A stretch of 64,000 bases of DNA from Pisaster brevispinus (Eukaryota > Echinodermata > Asteroidea > Forcipulatida > Asteriidae). Positions 1 to 12,368 of the stretch are shown here, piece by piece (positions within the stretch are counted from its first letter, which is position 1; every line of letters begins with the position of its first letter). Location: positions 12,680,742-12,744,741 of the forward strand of contig JAMKCF010000003.1 in NCBI GenBank assembly GCA_023634235.1. The letters run 5' to 3'. The notes beneath the pieces are model-generated. The model was given only the letters and a program-made list of their open reading frames with translations, did not search any database and had not been told where the DNA came from. Made by a program: the position numbers and the translations under genes.

Positions 1-920
1 GTATGTCAAATACAGTTTAATGTCAACAGTAGATGTGAACATGTTATGAGAGACTTATAATCCGCAGAGAGCTTCCAAGGACAATTACCATGACTACTGC
101 AAACATCCGTTCACCAGTGAAACATGTGAAGTGCATTACACGACGGTCACATCTACAGTACGCAATAACCCATACCCACTGTACAGACACAAACAACGCA
201 TTCAAAAAGTGTAATAACGCTATTAACTTTTACGGAATGAGCATTTGCGATAAATTTGCAAGTGTAATGGACGATCTCATTTGGCCATTAGAAGCTGATT
301 GAATGCCATAATGCATGCATGAACAGAGTGACAGCCTAACCTGTGCAATAGTACATTGTACACAAGTAGTATAGTTGAACACTTGTAATGGTGCACGCAC
401 AATATATCCATCGAGTTGATTAGAGCATAAAATTGAAGGAAAGCACAGGAGATTCAAATAACTACGCTGCATCCTCACATAAATTGCCATCAGTGGTTTC
501 CTTCATTCCCTACCTTTCACCTCAGTGAAACCCCGGTTCGAATCCTGCCTTGGACCGGCAACCTTCATTTGGATTGGGTTATCAGTCCCTACATGTACAT
601 GAATATTTGGGGTTTTTCTCCCACACTGAACATTTCCTCTTGTTTTCTATTCATCCTGTTTGGCGTTTGCGCTGTAGGATGTGTAATGAAATACATACAT
701 TAAATAAACGTTCATGAATAGCGACTGTTTACTTTAACATGTCATTCATGTACACATTATGATCACATTTTACCAAGCATTTATGAAACTACGGTAGACT
801 CTCTCATAAAGCTAGATACCACATAAATATTTGCACTATATTACTAATTTATTATTACTATTACACGTATCAGTATCTGTTCCGTCATTTCTCAAATTAC
901 AGACGTACACGTCACTGTAC

Positions 921-1359
921 CAGTGCTTGATTTTGAGAGAAAAATCAACCAGATCACAGGGCTTGTCCCTCAAAATGTTTGCTGGCCCACAAATGTTTGT
1001 ACAAGAACAGAGTCAAAATGAGAAAAAAACTTCCCCCGAGTCCTGACAAAATGCATGAACTGTTTTTATTTGAATAATAATTGCACTAGACATTTAAGAG
1101 AAGACTGATCTCATCTGTCCCTTAGGCATGTTAGGGTGTGAAGTAGGCCTATATCTTTCATCACTCAATATAATTAAAAAGGTATTGTTCAGACTCAAAG
1201 CCAATATTTGGACATAATTTGTTTCTGTTTAAGATATTACACATTGAGGTCCATGTATTTGTTATTCGATTCTCCGGTCATAAGTCTAGCTGGCCTGGCA
1301 CTAAGACCACTGGCCTCGGGCCTGTGGTCATGGCAGTCCAGTGTCAAATTTGAGCCGTG
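921..1359 (+). mobile_element. 430-bp TIR element, copy 1
   Basis: Degenerate copy of a family seen best at 23001-23426. Shared landmarks in the same order are an 'acagggcttg' block with 'cagagtcaaaa' about 60 bp later, 'ctcatctgtcc', 'cagactcaaag', and a closing 'ccagtgtcaaatt' block. The ends are weakly inverted (cagtgcttgatttt against aaatttgagcc). There is no coding capacity, so it is a non-autonomous DNA element. Left and right ends are approximate. Confidence 0.55.
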
Positions 1360-4156
1360 TGTTCACTGTACAATAACAAAATTGCATTCAGTAACACTTT
1401 TGTTAATCAGCTGATCAGGATGAGGGAGATACATGTACGTATAGATTATGAAAGAGGAATCGTTTGGATTAATAATAAATTGCCTCGGCTTGTGGTATTT
1501 TTTGCAGAATCACAGCAGTTTTTGTTTTAATTTGTTATTTCTCTAGCTTGTACACGATGTAACTGTACACTGTATAGTGGACAGCAGTCACACACATTTT
1601 ATGCTTTACATATAAATAATGCATTACAACAGTTGGTGACTGCAATGTAATGTATTATTTTCCCTTTTTTTTCCCCCATGTCATGATGTAGTATATTTCC
1701 TGGACATAAAAAACTTGATGAAATTGTGTAGGAAGCAAAAGTTCAATCAAGCCGCCCAAACATGAGTGATAAAATCCACACAGCACACCATACATCATGT
1801 ACACCCATTTCTCAGCTGACACTTTTGACAGTAGACTATAGATTCAAACTGAATTGTTAATCCAGAGTTCTGCATTCACCCACAAGATTTTAAACTGAAT
1901 TTTATCATTTATAAGTTGTCAGACATTTTTCTTACATTTATTTGATTGATGCAGGTGCTATTTTCGCTGATGATTCCTGAAAATGCTTTTCTTAATTCAT
2001 TATTTTTTCAACAGTTGAACTTAAAAGCATTTGCTAAGTCTCAATAAATACTTTTTTTCAACATTGTCAATGAATCAAATTTAATTTATGTCAATTAAAA
2101 AAACAAAACTTTGTAGTAAAGACCATGAACATCTGTGCAAACAAAACCCAACACTGCAGCCTCTTGTGACACTGTATTAGTACAATAAAATATGACACTT
2201 CTGCAAAAATAATCTGTAAAATGTAATACAGAACTATGTACTACATGTACTTTAAACTGCTTAAGATCAACTGTGTGAGACATGACGATGAGAATCCAAT
2301 TCTGTAAAATGTCTGGCAGCTAATAATGAAGATAGGTTTTCTACAAAACGCAATATGAGCACACACCAACCTGTTTGACCTTGTTGCATACATTAATTGA
2401 GATTATGTCATCCCAACACTGACAAACGGATACCTTTGCAATGGAACATACATACATGTGTGCATGGGGGTGTCTACTTCTTGAAACTGAGGACTTTAAC
2501 AAAAGGGATCTGGGTGTTTTGACAAGACCGATGGCGTCCTCACATCAATTTTGGGTTAAAAAATGAGGGCGTTGCGAAAAAAAACCCAATTAAGCCCAAA
2601 CAATGAAAAAACAAAGAAAATTCTTCATTTACAGGGTCGAAAAAAATGTGTGTACCTGAACTTTACATGTAGCTGGTTATCTTTGAAACACTAAACAGCA
2701 TGGAGGTATAAATAGAAATGGATACAATGTACGCCCCCATGGACCTGGTAAACAAATTTAAGTGCACACTGTATGCACACATCCTTATGGTCAGTGAGTG
2801 AATAGTTTCACTGTAAATATTGAGAAAATTTAGCCTCATTTTACTAGAGAGATATCGAATCTTAATGTACACTGAATACATATCGACAGTAGACATTTCT
2901 TAAGTTACTAGAAAGCCGAGAAAGGTCACTCAGAACCGAGGGGACAAATCTTATAACCACACAGCGCAGCCGAAAAAATACATGTACACACTCCGAAAAG
3001 GAAAAAATCAATACATGTCCAAACAGAACTGTGTGCAGACACGCTGACAAGCGAAGCTCTGACGGGGAGTCTGATCCAATAGCAGAGATATGCAACCACT
3101 ACACAGAGACGACGAGGGAGGCGAAATACTCAACTGCAACATTGTCATTACATTGAACACGCTGATCTTGAACATGATAAAGATATTTTGGGACTACGGG
3201 CGGGTAAAGATACTGAAAATGCAAAAGGTTGCAAGATATTGTGTGATGGCAAAACACAAACACCAACCCCCCTCCACGAAAAAAAAAGGCATGCACATGT
3301 ACATGCTGGTGCAAAGTGTTTCAGTTTATTGCTCAAATCCATTTTGCCAACATGTACAGTATTGTGCGCTGAAGGCTCGCCCCTCATCTCTCTGCATTTT
3401 ACATCGATTCCCCTCATTCAAATTCACAGTTGCGACAGCCGACTGCAGACCTTACACAACCTGGAGGTAATGGAAGCAAACGGAGTCTCAATGACACCTT
3501 GTCATTGCCATGGTGCCCTTGAAAATGAAAAGTCCAAGTACAAATTGTCAATTTCCCCTCATAGAGATTAAATATTATACAAATCTGTTCACAAAGGCCA
3601 AACGTCCTAGCTCTTATGAGAAACAAAACCTCAGGCATGCAACTGCTGTACATGTAGCATAATTGCCATGACCATTTACCCTTGATTCTCCTGACTATGC
3701 AAACTGGAGGGTTACAACAAACCATTAGTTTTTGCCTTTTTAAAACTTTTTGTCCCCCCAACATTTTAAATGTACATGTATGCAATTGGACACATTTTTT
3801 ATGATAGAAAAAACGAAAAAAGGTTGAGAAAAAAGTACAACATTATAACACTGGTCCTTCTCAGCTTTTAAGTGTAGGCCTAGGAAACATGACCAAGATC
3901 TACGGTTATTGCATCTGCACTTAAGTACACAAACGGGGATTCACTCAATCTTATAGCAATGACACCAAAGCGAGTAAGGCGCAGACCCATAAATAGGTTT
4001 TGATCAGAACTAAATCCAATGTTAACAAATCACCCTCATCTACAGTGAAGTTTACCTGTCCAGAAACCGTAGTGTTTTGCACCACTTTCTTGCTTGACAT
4101 GCAGAACAAGTGAGAGTCACCCCTTACCTCAAAAATCCCCAATAAAATATCAAAGG

Positions 4157-4910
4157 CAGGGTTCGAATTTGACACTGGACTGCACGGCCCTTCCATGGCA
4201 AAACAGCCTAACTAAAAAAATTGACATTTTGAGAAAAGTACAGAGATGCTGTTTTGCCACAAAAATGTGATGAAAGTGTAAAAAGAGGCTGAGATAGGAT
4301 ATGTTACATGTGTAATTCAGAAACCATACATGTACAGAGAATGCCTTTAAAACTTTGAAAAGGAAAAAGCACCCTCAATTTACCCAGAAATTATCTGATT
4401 TTAGCCCCGGGCCAGTAAACTCATGACCGGACAAGTCCAGCAGTCTTGTGTTTTTCAATTGAATAAAAATACCTCACTGTGAAATACCAGAATACCTTTT
4501 TTAAAACGAAAAGAAATTATGTTCAAATGTTGACTGAGTCTGCAAGGGTAAATACAATTCTGTTGAGTATCAAAACACACTAACCCATGAGACAAATTAG
4601 ACCCAGTAACTGGGGCGCTGTACTCCTTTTAATTTGTTTTTGACATCTTCTGTCGCACTACCGAAGATGTCAAACAAAATTTAAAAGGAGTACAGCGCCC
4701 CAGTTACTGGGTCTACTAGAGACAAATGAGATCAATCTTCTCTAGGTGCTTGTCCAAATAAAAACAATCTACGCGTTAAACTGTTTAGAAAGCGCTTTCT
4801 TGTGAAAATTTGGGTCTTGTAAAATAAATCGTGGTCCAGTAAACATTTTGAGCTACAAGCCCTGCAGTCTTGTGGCATTTTACCCCAAACTCGAGCCCTG
4901 AAAAGGTGTG
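4157..4910 (-). mobile_element. 430-bp TIR element, copy 2, with nested insertion
   Basis: Opens with cagggttcgaatttgac and closes with its approximate inverse aaactcgagccctg. Inside are the family's 'gggccagtaaactcatgaccgga' block (inverted relative to copy 3) and the 'gacaaatgagat' block. It is longer than copies 1 and 3 partly because a 121-bp hairpin MITE (4598-4718) has inserted into it. Non-coding. Confidence 0.6.
4598..4718. mobile_element. 121-bp hairpin MITE with 9-bp target duplication
   Basis: Almost entirely palindromic. The left arm begins tagacccagtaactgggg and its complement closes the element (ccccagttactgggtcta); each arm is about 50 bp around a small loop near 4655. The 9-mer gagacaaat occurs directly before it (4589-4597) and directly after it (4719-4727), which reads as a target-site duplication. 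It lies inside the 4157-4910 element and so is younger. A 9-bp duplication is the size typical of Mutator-like elements; that assignment is inference. Confidence 0.8.
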
Positions 4911-7900
4911 ACAATAGGGAACATTAGTAGGATACATGCACAATGCATGCTTTTTTAGATATAAAAATGCCCCGTGCATTAGGCTCAAATCATTACTGGG
5001 GTAACCAGATTTACTTGGGCGTCAAGCGTGTGTAACAGGCTTCCGATCGGATTAAATGGCAATTTACCGGAGCACTCCACAACTCGACCAAAATAGATAC
5101 TGGATAATGACTTAACAGCTAGGAAGAGTGAATCTTTTTTACAAGGTCTTCACCAGCAGACATAATGTCATGTTGACAATTACGGGAGTGTGCACCATTC
5201 AAGCTGTACACGAAGCATGTTCATGTATGCAACTGCTAATATAACAGGTCCAAATCCTTCTATTTCCAATAGACTGTGCAAGTCTCGCGCAAATCAAAAA
5301 ATGAGAAATCCACTCAAACTAATCTAGGATATCAAATCTTCTTTTTAAAATTCTATTCAAAATTCTTGCAAATTAAAAATACCTGCACAGCAATTGGCTA
5401 AAAACACAATTTCAATTTTTATATAGCACAAATAATTTGTTGAAACTAACCCTGAAACAAAATTCTAACTTGGGAAGGGGATGCGTATTTTTTAGAAACC
5501 CCATTTACCAATCACGACCGAATTGGTGCGACCATTAAATAGGTTTAATGATCAAATGAATGTCAGCAGTTGGGCAAAAATCTTAACTGTTTACAAGTAA
5601 AAAGAAAGGGAGGTCCAGTCTCATTCTCAGGTTTTCTTTTTTGACTTGTTGAACTTATTTTACTTTCAAATATTTCCTGGCTGAATTTTACTTTCCCAAC
5701 AATGTAATTTATTTGTTATAGCCATAAACTACTAAAGACTAAACTATTTGAATTGCTTACGTATAAAACTAAATATTGTTGGGACCAACTCGATACCAGG
5801 AGTTTGAATACGCCTGAGACCTGCACAGTCTACTGCCAAAGTGAAGGAGGGCTGTACATAGGCCCAAATAACAAGTGCTTTATCACAGGGTCAGGCATTT
5901 CAATCTTATCATGAAGTCCAGTAGAGGTGTGGAGTGACATAGGAGAAGAGGATATGGGAGGACTGAGGCCACGTGCTAGCAAAAAGTCCAAGTCTGTAGG
6001 CCTATTATAAGAGTTTAAATGTTCACTTACTACGTGATGTAATGGTAATACCATAAGAGTGGGGACAGTAGAACAAAGGAATACAAAAGGGACAATGCTG
6101 TCCTCACATTGGAATCCTTTGTATTTTTGTGTCCTCACATTTGTTCATGCGCTAAGTCTATGGAGAGTGTTAAGTTAGAGGGACAAAGGAAAGTCCTCAC
6201 ATCAATAAATTGATACATGTACTGTAGGCCTACATGTACATGCTCAAATTTATTCACATTATTCAGAGTAAAATGAACATTTTACCATGTACGCCCCTGT
6301 GTACAGTCTACCGTACATTAGATAGGCCTACATGTACTGTATTTTTTGCATGTGATCAATTGTGAATAGTAATAAAAAGGCAATCAAAAAGCATTTATCT
6401 GTAGGATGGATATATGCACACTCATCCATATGCAAACATACACAGTACTTAAAAATATGATTTTCAAATAGTGTGTATTTATTCCTAAGGCGCCTTATCT
6501 TAAAATCCAAAAGAAAAGAATACGATCAAGAAAGTGCGTTCAAATTTTCTAGGATGTAAATTGTACTTGAATCCCATGCGTGCTTGTATTAAAACATTTT
6601 ATCTTACAAAGTAGAATTTTCATTTAACAAATTCCCAAAGAAAATCAGAAGTTAAAAATGATAACAATTTGTTTTCCTACGACGCCAAAACTGTGATATT
6701 TTCGAATTCTGAAATTGTTTTTAAAAAATTCACGTCGGCTTTTATTAATTCATAGTCCTTGGAAGCAAACCGTGATTGATTGTTTGTCGAAATGCAAACG
6801 TCATCCACCAATGCAAACACCGTTACAGTCAATATGTGAACAGTCCAATAACATAGCAACGGAAACGCAGAGCCCAATTATAAAATGCAGGATTGTAAAG
6901 GATGGGTTACATAATTTGCAGTTTCTAAGGAAAGTGCTAGTGTACATGATTGGTCGGCTTTTAATAGAGGACTTACGTCCATTCTCCAGTGAACATTATC
7001 ATTTTGCTAAGTCAACACATCACCCAAGGGCGTGGCGCGTCTGCCTGCCCGCGCAAAGTTTTCGCTACTTCCTGCTCCAAAGTTGGCATAACTTTACAAA
7101 AAATCACGGTCTCCTTTCATCATTTCAGCATTTCTTATGTAAAAGAAACTTTTAATGCTCGAGTTTTAAAACTTTCTTGTGAAAAGTATGTTACATAGTT
7201 TCTTTTCTTGAACTACCCATCTTCGCATAATACTCATATTATAGCAACCCTCTGTCATTTTCATCTTCAGTAGCTCTCTGTTTTGTTTGTTCCTTTGTTT
7301 GAAAGTATTTCTTGGTCCTTTTTTAGTGTATGTTTTTTCGTTCATTTAATTTCAAAGGCCAGGCGCTACAAGCCTTGGCTTAGCCTGGTCCTTGCCGCCA
7401 TTCTTCTACTACCTGCTCATTGCTAATCTGGTAGCACTTAAATTTGAGAATTTTGTATGGAAATAAATGTAAATTTGACTTGAAAAAATGAATTGATTGC
7501 CGACAAAGACCCGAGACTTTGCAATTTCAATAATGACTGTTGCCTTTACATCGTTTCCCCAAGGAAAACCAGCTCAAGGCGCTGTCTATACAGGCTTCTA
7601 CAGATAGCAGTCGTTGGAATCAGTCTATGTGAAGTGAGCATGGTGTACAGTTGGAATCACATCACACTGACACAAACAGGAAAGACCTTGTAGACGCGGC
7701 GGGTAGCCAGTCATTTTGTTGACCATCTAGCTGCCAGCGCTTGCGTCGACTGCTCAGCAACCGCAACAATGAGCCAATCTCCAGGGCAGGACATGCCATT
7801 GTGTAACCACGGTGAAGGGACGTCTTTGCCATCGCGTCAACATTCGCGCTTATTTGGAGTTTACATTGAGTGCACTGATGTTTATTTTTGTGTCATTTAA

Positions 7901-8288
7901 AATAACTAGATAAAAATCTGTCATTTCAATCCAAAACCAACAAAAAACACTTTAAGGGGTAAGCTTTTTCTCATGCTGCATTGAGTCTATGGACTAAAGT
8001 GCCATCACTTGGCAAATCATCGGTTTCTTTATATCAATTTTAGAAAAAACCTTAAAACTCATCTTTTTGTACTTTGTCTTTTATAGCGTCATGAGCAGTT
8101 TTGTGGATTTTCCTGCTTTAAAATTGTGTATTATTCTATCAAAAAAACAAACACATTATTACTAAAAAACAAATATGAAAGTAAACGTCACACTTTAAGT
8201 TATGTAGTTCTGGGAAGAGACAGAACAGTTTGCGAGCTCACAATCAGGAAATATTCACAAAAATTCATTTAACTTTGGATAAAATGTA

Positions 8289-8474
8289 CAGTCGACTCTC
8301 GTTACAACAAGATCGCTGGGCCTGGCCCAAATTACCTCTTTGTAACAGGAACGTTGTTATAACATTATATAAGAGGACAGCAAAACAAAGAAACACAAAG
8401 TAGAAATGAGATTCGGGACCTCTTTATAAGCAAAACCTCTTTATAACAGTCTACTTTTTAATGAGAGTTGATTG
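8289..8474. mobile_element. MITE with imperfect terminal inverted repeats (pogo/Tigger-like?)
   Basis: Starts cagtcgactctcgtta and ends in the near inverse taatgagagttgattg. The interior has repeated 'cctctttgtaac' and 'cctctttataa' blocks. It is non-coding and lies in the intron downstream of USP32 exon 2. The CAGT...ACTCTCGTTA end is reminiscent of pogo/Tigger ends, but a clean TA duplication is not visible on the right side. Confidence 0.45.
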
Positions 8475-8605
8475 AACATATGCTTTTTTCAATAATCATC
8501 AAATTGGCTAGCGCATGGTGGTGATTTGCAAAGTACATAACATGTACAAAGTCTTCACTCATTCCTACTTGTCATTTAAAAAAAAGAAGGGTTATTTTTT
8601 TATAC

Positions 8606-11600
8606 CTCTCCAAGTTTGGTTGGCATTCCATCTCCGAGTACATCCTTAACAAAGACAGGTCGGCTCATGTACCCAGCTGGGGTGGAATAACGCTTAAACG
8701 CCTCACGAAGGCGCTTAAATTCTTCATCAGACACTGCAGATAAGAAAAAAACAATCCGTTATCATTACTTGTAAATCAAAGAGGTTTGCATCCTGACAAC
8801 TCAAGTGAAATGTCACCGTGTGCTTTCTTTTCAAGGCCTTCTTACACTACCCCAAAAACCACCTCTTTTTTGCACATGGGCGTGACCTGTGTCAGGCCTG
8901 GAATTTCATCTTTGAGAGGGCAAGGCCATTTTCATTTTACAAAGGGCACTTCCATTGGAAAAACTTAAAGTCAATGGGAAACTTTTGAGAGGGCACCAAG
9001 ACCAAGACCAAGACCAGGGCAACAGAGGTCATGGCCTCCATGTAATTCCAAGCCTGCTGTGTAAGTTTGATAGACCCTTTCACATTACAATACATGTATT
9101 ACAACATTTCAATCCGGCCCTGACTCTATAGAGTGCTCCATCCATGTCCATGAGTTGACACATGGGGAGAACTACAAAACTCATTTCAAGTTGGACAGTG
9201 TGAAAGCAGAGCGGATTTGAACCATGTTGAAATTTAATGATGCCAATATAAACTGGAATCGTAGCTTTCGGCACAGATGTATAGTGTAAAAAGGCCTAAT
9301 ACAAGTGCATTAAAAAAAGAATAAATTTGCCTTCAGGGTGTGTTGCATAATTTTGTCTGGTTTGCATCGGAACACACACGATGAACAACATCGTACATGT
9401 ATGATAACGCGACAACACCCCAACTTGCTAAAATTCCAGACTGATACTTGATATATAATCCTGTTGATATCAAACGGCATTTCATGTCATTAGCCAACTT
9501 CTGGATTGAACTTTGATTTTGGTCTTCATTGTTATTTGACTATGTCATTTATCATCACGTAGGTAGGGCAACATTAATCATGTTGCTCAAGAAAATGTTT
9601 TGGTTGCAAAACAACAAACTGAAAGAACTGTGTTCAGAAATCAGGCACATTGATTAGTGAAAGATGCTTTCACAATGAAGCTGCCCTGTGCAACTCGGTG
9701 CATAGAACTGATGATAGGCAATGGTCGGCTGGTGCAGTCTACATGTTAGATGAATGAGTGCAATGGTGATAATATTTCCATGAGTTGAAAGATGGAACAT
9801 TCCATCCAATGAGGCATGGCTGAGTAGAATGGAACTATTGTCATCTTTCGTCTTTCACACTGCCCTCACAGCCCTTAGCTGCGAGAGTGGGATTTTTTTT
9901 TTTTTTTTTTAACAACCTCTCACAAGTTGTAGAGGGCCACTGTAACTGTTAACAAAACTACTCAATTCGCCATATTATTGACACCGTGAGGGAGTATGTG
10001 AACCGAAGTCACGTGATGCAAAACCAGTACATAAAGAGGTTTTTCATCAGTGTTGTTACTAATTATGTTTATGTATTTCATCATTAATACACGAAAACTG
10101 CATACAGGCAATTGAAATAAGATGAAACTGTAATTGTGATGCGAGACAATTCCATGCGGTCAAAAATATGGTCAATTACAAATTGTCCACACAACTACAG
10201 TAGCTACAGCTACATTGTACACCTATTGAGATGAGTTTCAGGCTTGTTTAATTTCTGAGGGCCTTTTCCCGAGTTGCAGGTTTTCTGCAAAAATGTTCCA
10301 CAAACACATTCCACTTGGCAAGGTCTTAATCATATACTCATGCACCTGAAATTGAGTAGGTATGTGAAAAAGACACACGTTTTTAAAGGTACAAGAAAGC
10401 TTTGTGATTCTATCTCATATTTCACTTAAATTAATGGAAAAGTAACTTCTTTTAATGGTCTTAAGTCCTTATTGCAATTAGTCATTGGTCTTCTATCTGG
10501 CGATTGGCAGCTCGCCATGGCATCACCCAACTTAACTTATCACATCAGGTGAACTCAAATTTTGTGAAAATAACAAAGCACTTTATGTTTTGTTAGGTAA
10601 AGTCAGAAACTCATTCTAAGAGAAGTAGGCTAGAATAGAAGGCTTGCAATGGCAAGCAGGCATTAATTGGTAAGTTAGTAAGTGACGGAAGACAGCATAC
10701 ATGGTCAGTGGATGGGGGAAATGCAAGTACAAATGAAATAGTCATGCATGTAGATAAAGATGTACAACTAGAACTGCATAGACTACAGTACACGAGACCA
10801 TACCACGACTGTGTAATAAGTGTCCTGCCATTGCAGAGTGTGTAGTTCTAGGAGTTTGTGGAGAAGTCAGGAGATAAATATCTGAAAAATAGTTTTAGCT
10901 GTTGGAAACTGCTTACCAACCAAATGAGATATGGCAGGCCTCAAAATAACCCACGGCACCCACAACAATTGCTGTGGTCACTGGTGCCCTGTGCTTTTGC
11001 TGTGGTGCCCTTTTGCAAAGTTCCAATACAAATTTACATTTTCCTCATAGAAAGTGCCCCAAGTATCCCCCTTCCCCCCTTACCAGAGAAAAATTGCCGT
11101 GCCCCTTCAACAGCGAAGTTCAAGGCCTGGTAAATGGTACATAAATGCAAAAATAGTTGGTGGCCTGACGTTTCGACCCAAGCAGAGTCTTACTTGAAGG
11201 CTTCGAAAAAGACTCTGCTGTCGAAACGTCAGGCCACTAACTATTTTTGGAGATAAATATCTGTAAACATGGTAAACAAACACAGATCAGTTGTGAGTTA
11301 GCAAGGTCAACAGGCATTTTACTGTAACATTACACAAGTCAATACCTACACTACAGTACACTACAGCTGCAGTAACATTACAAACAAGAGCAATGCCCAC
11401 CACCCACATTACATACATGTACCCCGTTATGTACATGTACATGAATGAAGAACCCACACTAACTCAGTGACAGTCATGAGTCAGTAACTGTTGCCGTATT
11501 TATTTACGAATGAATACGATTCACACGACGTCACGCACACACATCTACCTCAAGTACCAGTTACACCCACAACAAAAATCGCTGCAAAAATGATACAAAC

Positions 11601-11658
11601 CTCGTTTTATTGCGTCCTCATAAGGTATAATTGAGGGCCGACTCTCCTTATTTCCCAT
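8606..11658 (-). CDS. USP32: USP32-type ubiquitin carboxyl-terminal hydrolase, exons 1-2 (partial)
   Basis: Two 5' coding exons are visible: exon 1 at 11658-11601 (19 codons plus 1 base) and exon 2 at 8733-8606. Both have GT-AG borders and join in phase to give a 62-residue start, opening MGNKESRPSIIPYEDAIKR and continuing VSDEEFKRLREAFKR. It then has a ...FVKDVLGDGMPTK segment. This matches the N-terminus of animal USP32 (MG-KESR, KRLK-AFKR, EVLGDG) in content and in splice position. USP32 is a large multidomain deubiquitinase with N-terminal EF-hands, a DUSP domain and a C-terminal USP catalytic domain, acting on endosomal and Golgi substrates. None of the catalytic part lies here, so the gene continues beyond the left edge (exon 2 ends in phase 0). 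It is head-to-head with RILPL1. Intron 1 is about 2.9 kb. Confidence 0.85.
8893..9056. mobile_element. Foldback element of the 'caggcctggaatt' family
   Basis: The left end caggcctggaatttcatc and the right end atgtaattccaagcctg are imperfect inverted repeats. The interior has the 'gagagggca' and 'aagggcactt' blocks shared with copies at 43260-43449 and 50576-50709. Non-coding MITE-like unit. Confidence 0.55.
10937..11130 (-). mobile_element. 'gtggtgccctt' repeat nested in another repeat
   Basis: Shares a long run of blocks with the inverted copy at 13597-13758: 'gtggtgccctgtgcttttgc', 'caaagttccaat', 'tttacattttcctcatag', 'gccccttcaa' and a closing 'gttcaaggcctg'. It interrupts the element whose undisturbed relative is at 51241-51340, where 'gcttaccaaccaaa' runs almost directly into 'tataaatgcaaaaa'. 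Confidence 0.6.
11149..11248. repeat. 100-bp near-perfect hairpin ('ggcctgacgtttcga')
   Basis: The left arm (aaaaatagttggtggcctga then cgtttcgaccc) is mirrored by the right arm (tcgaaacgtcaggccactaa then ctattttt), with an inner 'agcagagtctt'/'agactctgct' pair and a loop near 11195-11208. A single-armed relative lies at 51285-51345. Confidence 0.8.
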
Positions 11659-12368
11659 GCTGAAATATACGAGGTTTCCGAGTTCCACGACTCGACAAAA
11701 TACACGGTTGTCTTTACACCATCGCTCTACATGATGCTGACCGTGGAATAGCCGCCATGTTGGCTTACTACACTGGCTAGATAGTCACATGATGATTCGA
11801 TTTAGGGGGTGTTGTGCGGAGGCACTGTGTACACTCCATCCGAACTGCGCATCACACATTGCGTGTACGTGAACGCGCACTGCGCGCGCTGCACGCTGGA
11901 GAGGAATATTAAAACTACTGATTTTTGTGCGCGCAGATGCGGAACGCATGTTGATTGTTGCATGCATGCTTTGTTTGTCAACACGTCAAATTAAATGTCA
12001 CTCTGTCGATAAATGGAGGGAAATTATAGAACTTGCTGCGGTTTTGTTAAGGACCGGATAATACTGAAGGTCATCTCCAGCAAGGTGCTACATTAAAGAA
12101 CACGGTGAAAACGTAGATTTTGATTTTAGAAAGTCCATCATGGGATTCTCTTCAATTCAACAAACAATATCTGGGGTCGTGGTGGTGGTACTGTTGCACC
12201 AGTCAGTATGGTCAGCCCATGTTCAGTGATGTTTGACTGCATCATGGAGGTAGAAAAAGTGCCACATTTATGACTGAGTCAAGTAGCTAGTATCTTTGAC
12301 TGTGCACGTGCAATTCTGCTTCAGGATTTTGACACGTTCAGTTCTTTTCGCTATCATAATTTGCAATA
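11659..12368. promoter_or_regulatory. Head-to-head promoter region of USP32 and RILPL1
   Basis: Only 710 bp separate the two start codons, which face away from each other, so both transcription starts must lie here. The part near 11750-11960 is noticeably richer in CpG and GCGC than its surroundings. A YY1-like word (CCAACATGGCGGC on the minus strand) lies at about 11750-11762 in what would be the USP32 5' leader. Its ATG opens a 14-codon upstream frame (11758-11714) ending in TAA before the USP32 start. No TATA box was identified. Confidence 0.55.

Larger units (their letters stand above)
1..8605. other. Gene-poor repeat-rich stretch, probably USP32 intron
   Basis: No exon could be recognised on either strand. 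Reading frames here are short and lack family motifs. The stretch sits directly 3' (on the minus strand) of USP32 exon 2, so it is probably a large intron of that gene. A small USP32 exon could still be hidden here, since I searched for the next expected residues by eye only. Contents: many short runs of the alternating motif tacatgtaca, copies of a roughly 430-bp inverted-repeat element (921-1359 and 4157-4910), a perfect-hairpin MITE (4598-4718) and a degenerate pogo-like element (8289-8474). Confidence 0.5.
8734..11600 (-). other. USP32 intron 1: repeats only
   Basis: No coding sequence recognised. It contains a 'caggcctggaatt' foldback element (8893-9056), a long poly-T run (about 9893-9910), and a composite repeat at 10896-11248. 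In that composite, one element begins 'gctgttggaaactgcttaccaacc' and carries an inserted 'gtggtgcccttt' element (10937-11130). It ends in the hairpin at 11149-11248. Confidence 0.6.

Noticed and set aside
3090..3571. Overlapping 126-127 aa frames as an exon
   Set aside because: Two frames are equally open, no splice sites in phase, no similarity recognised, and homopolymer-rich.
5830..6138. 102-aa minus-strand frame as the next USP32 exon
   Set aside because: The sequence does not resemble the expected USP32 continuation after ...KLGE and has no acceptor/donor in phase.
7770..7900. 51-codon frame starting MSQSPGQDMPLC
   Set aside because: Short, no domain, no splice partners; likely chance in a slightly GC-richer patch.
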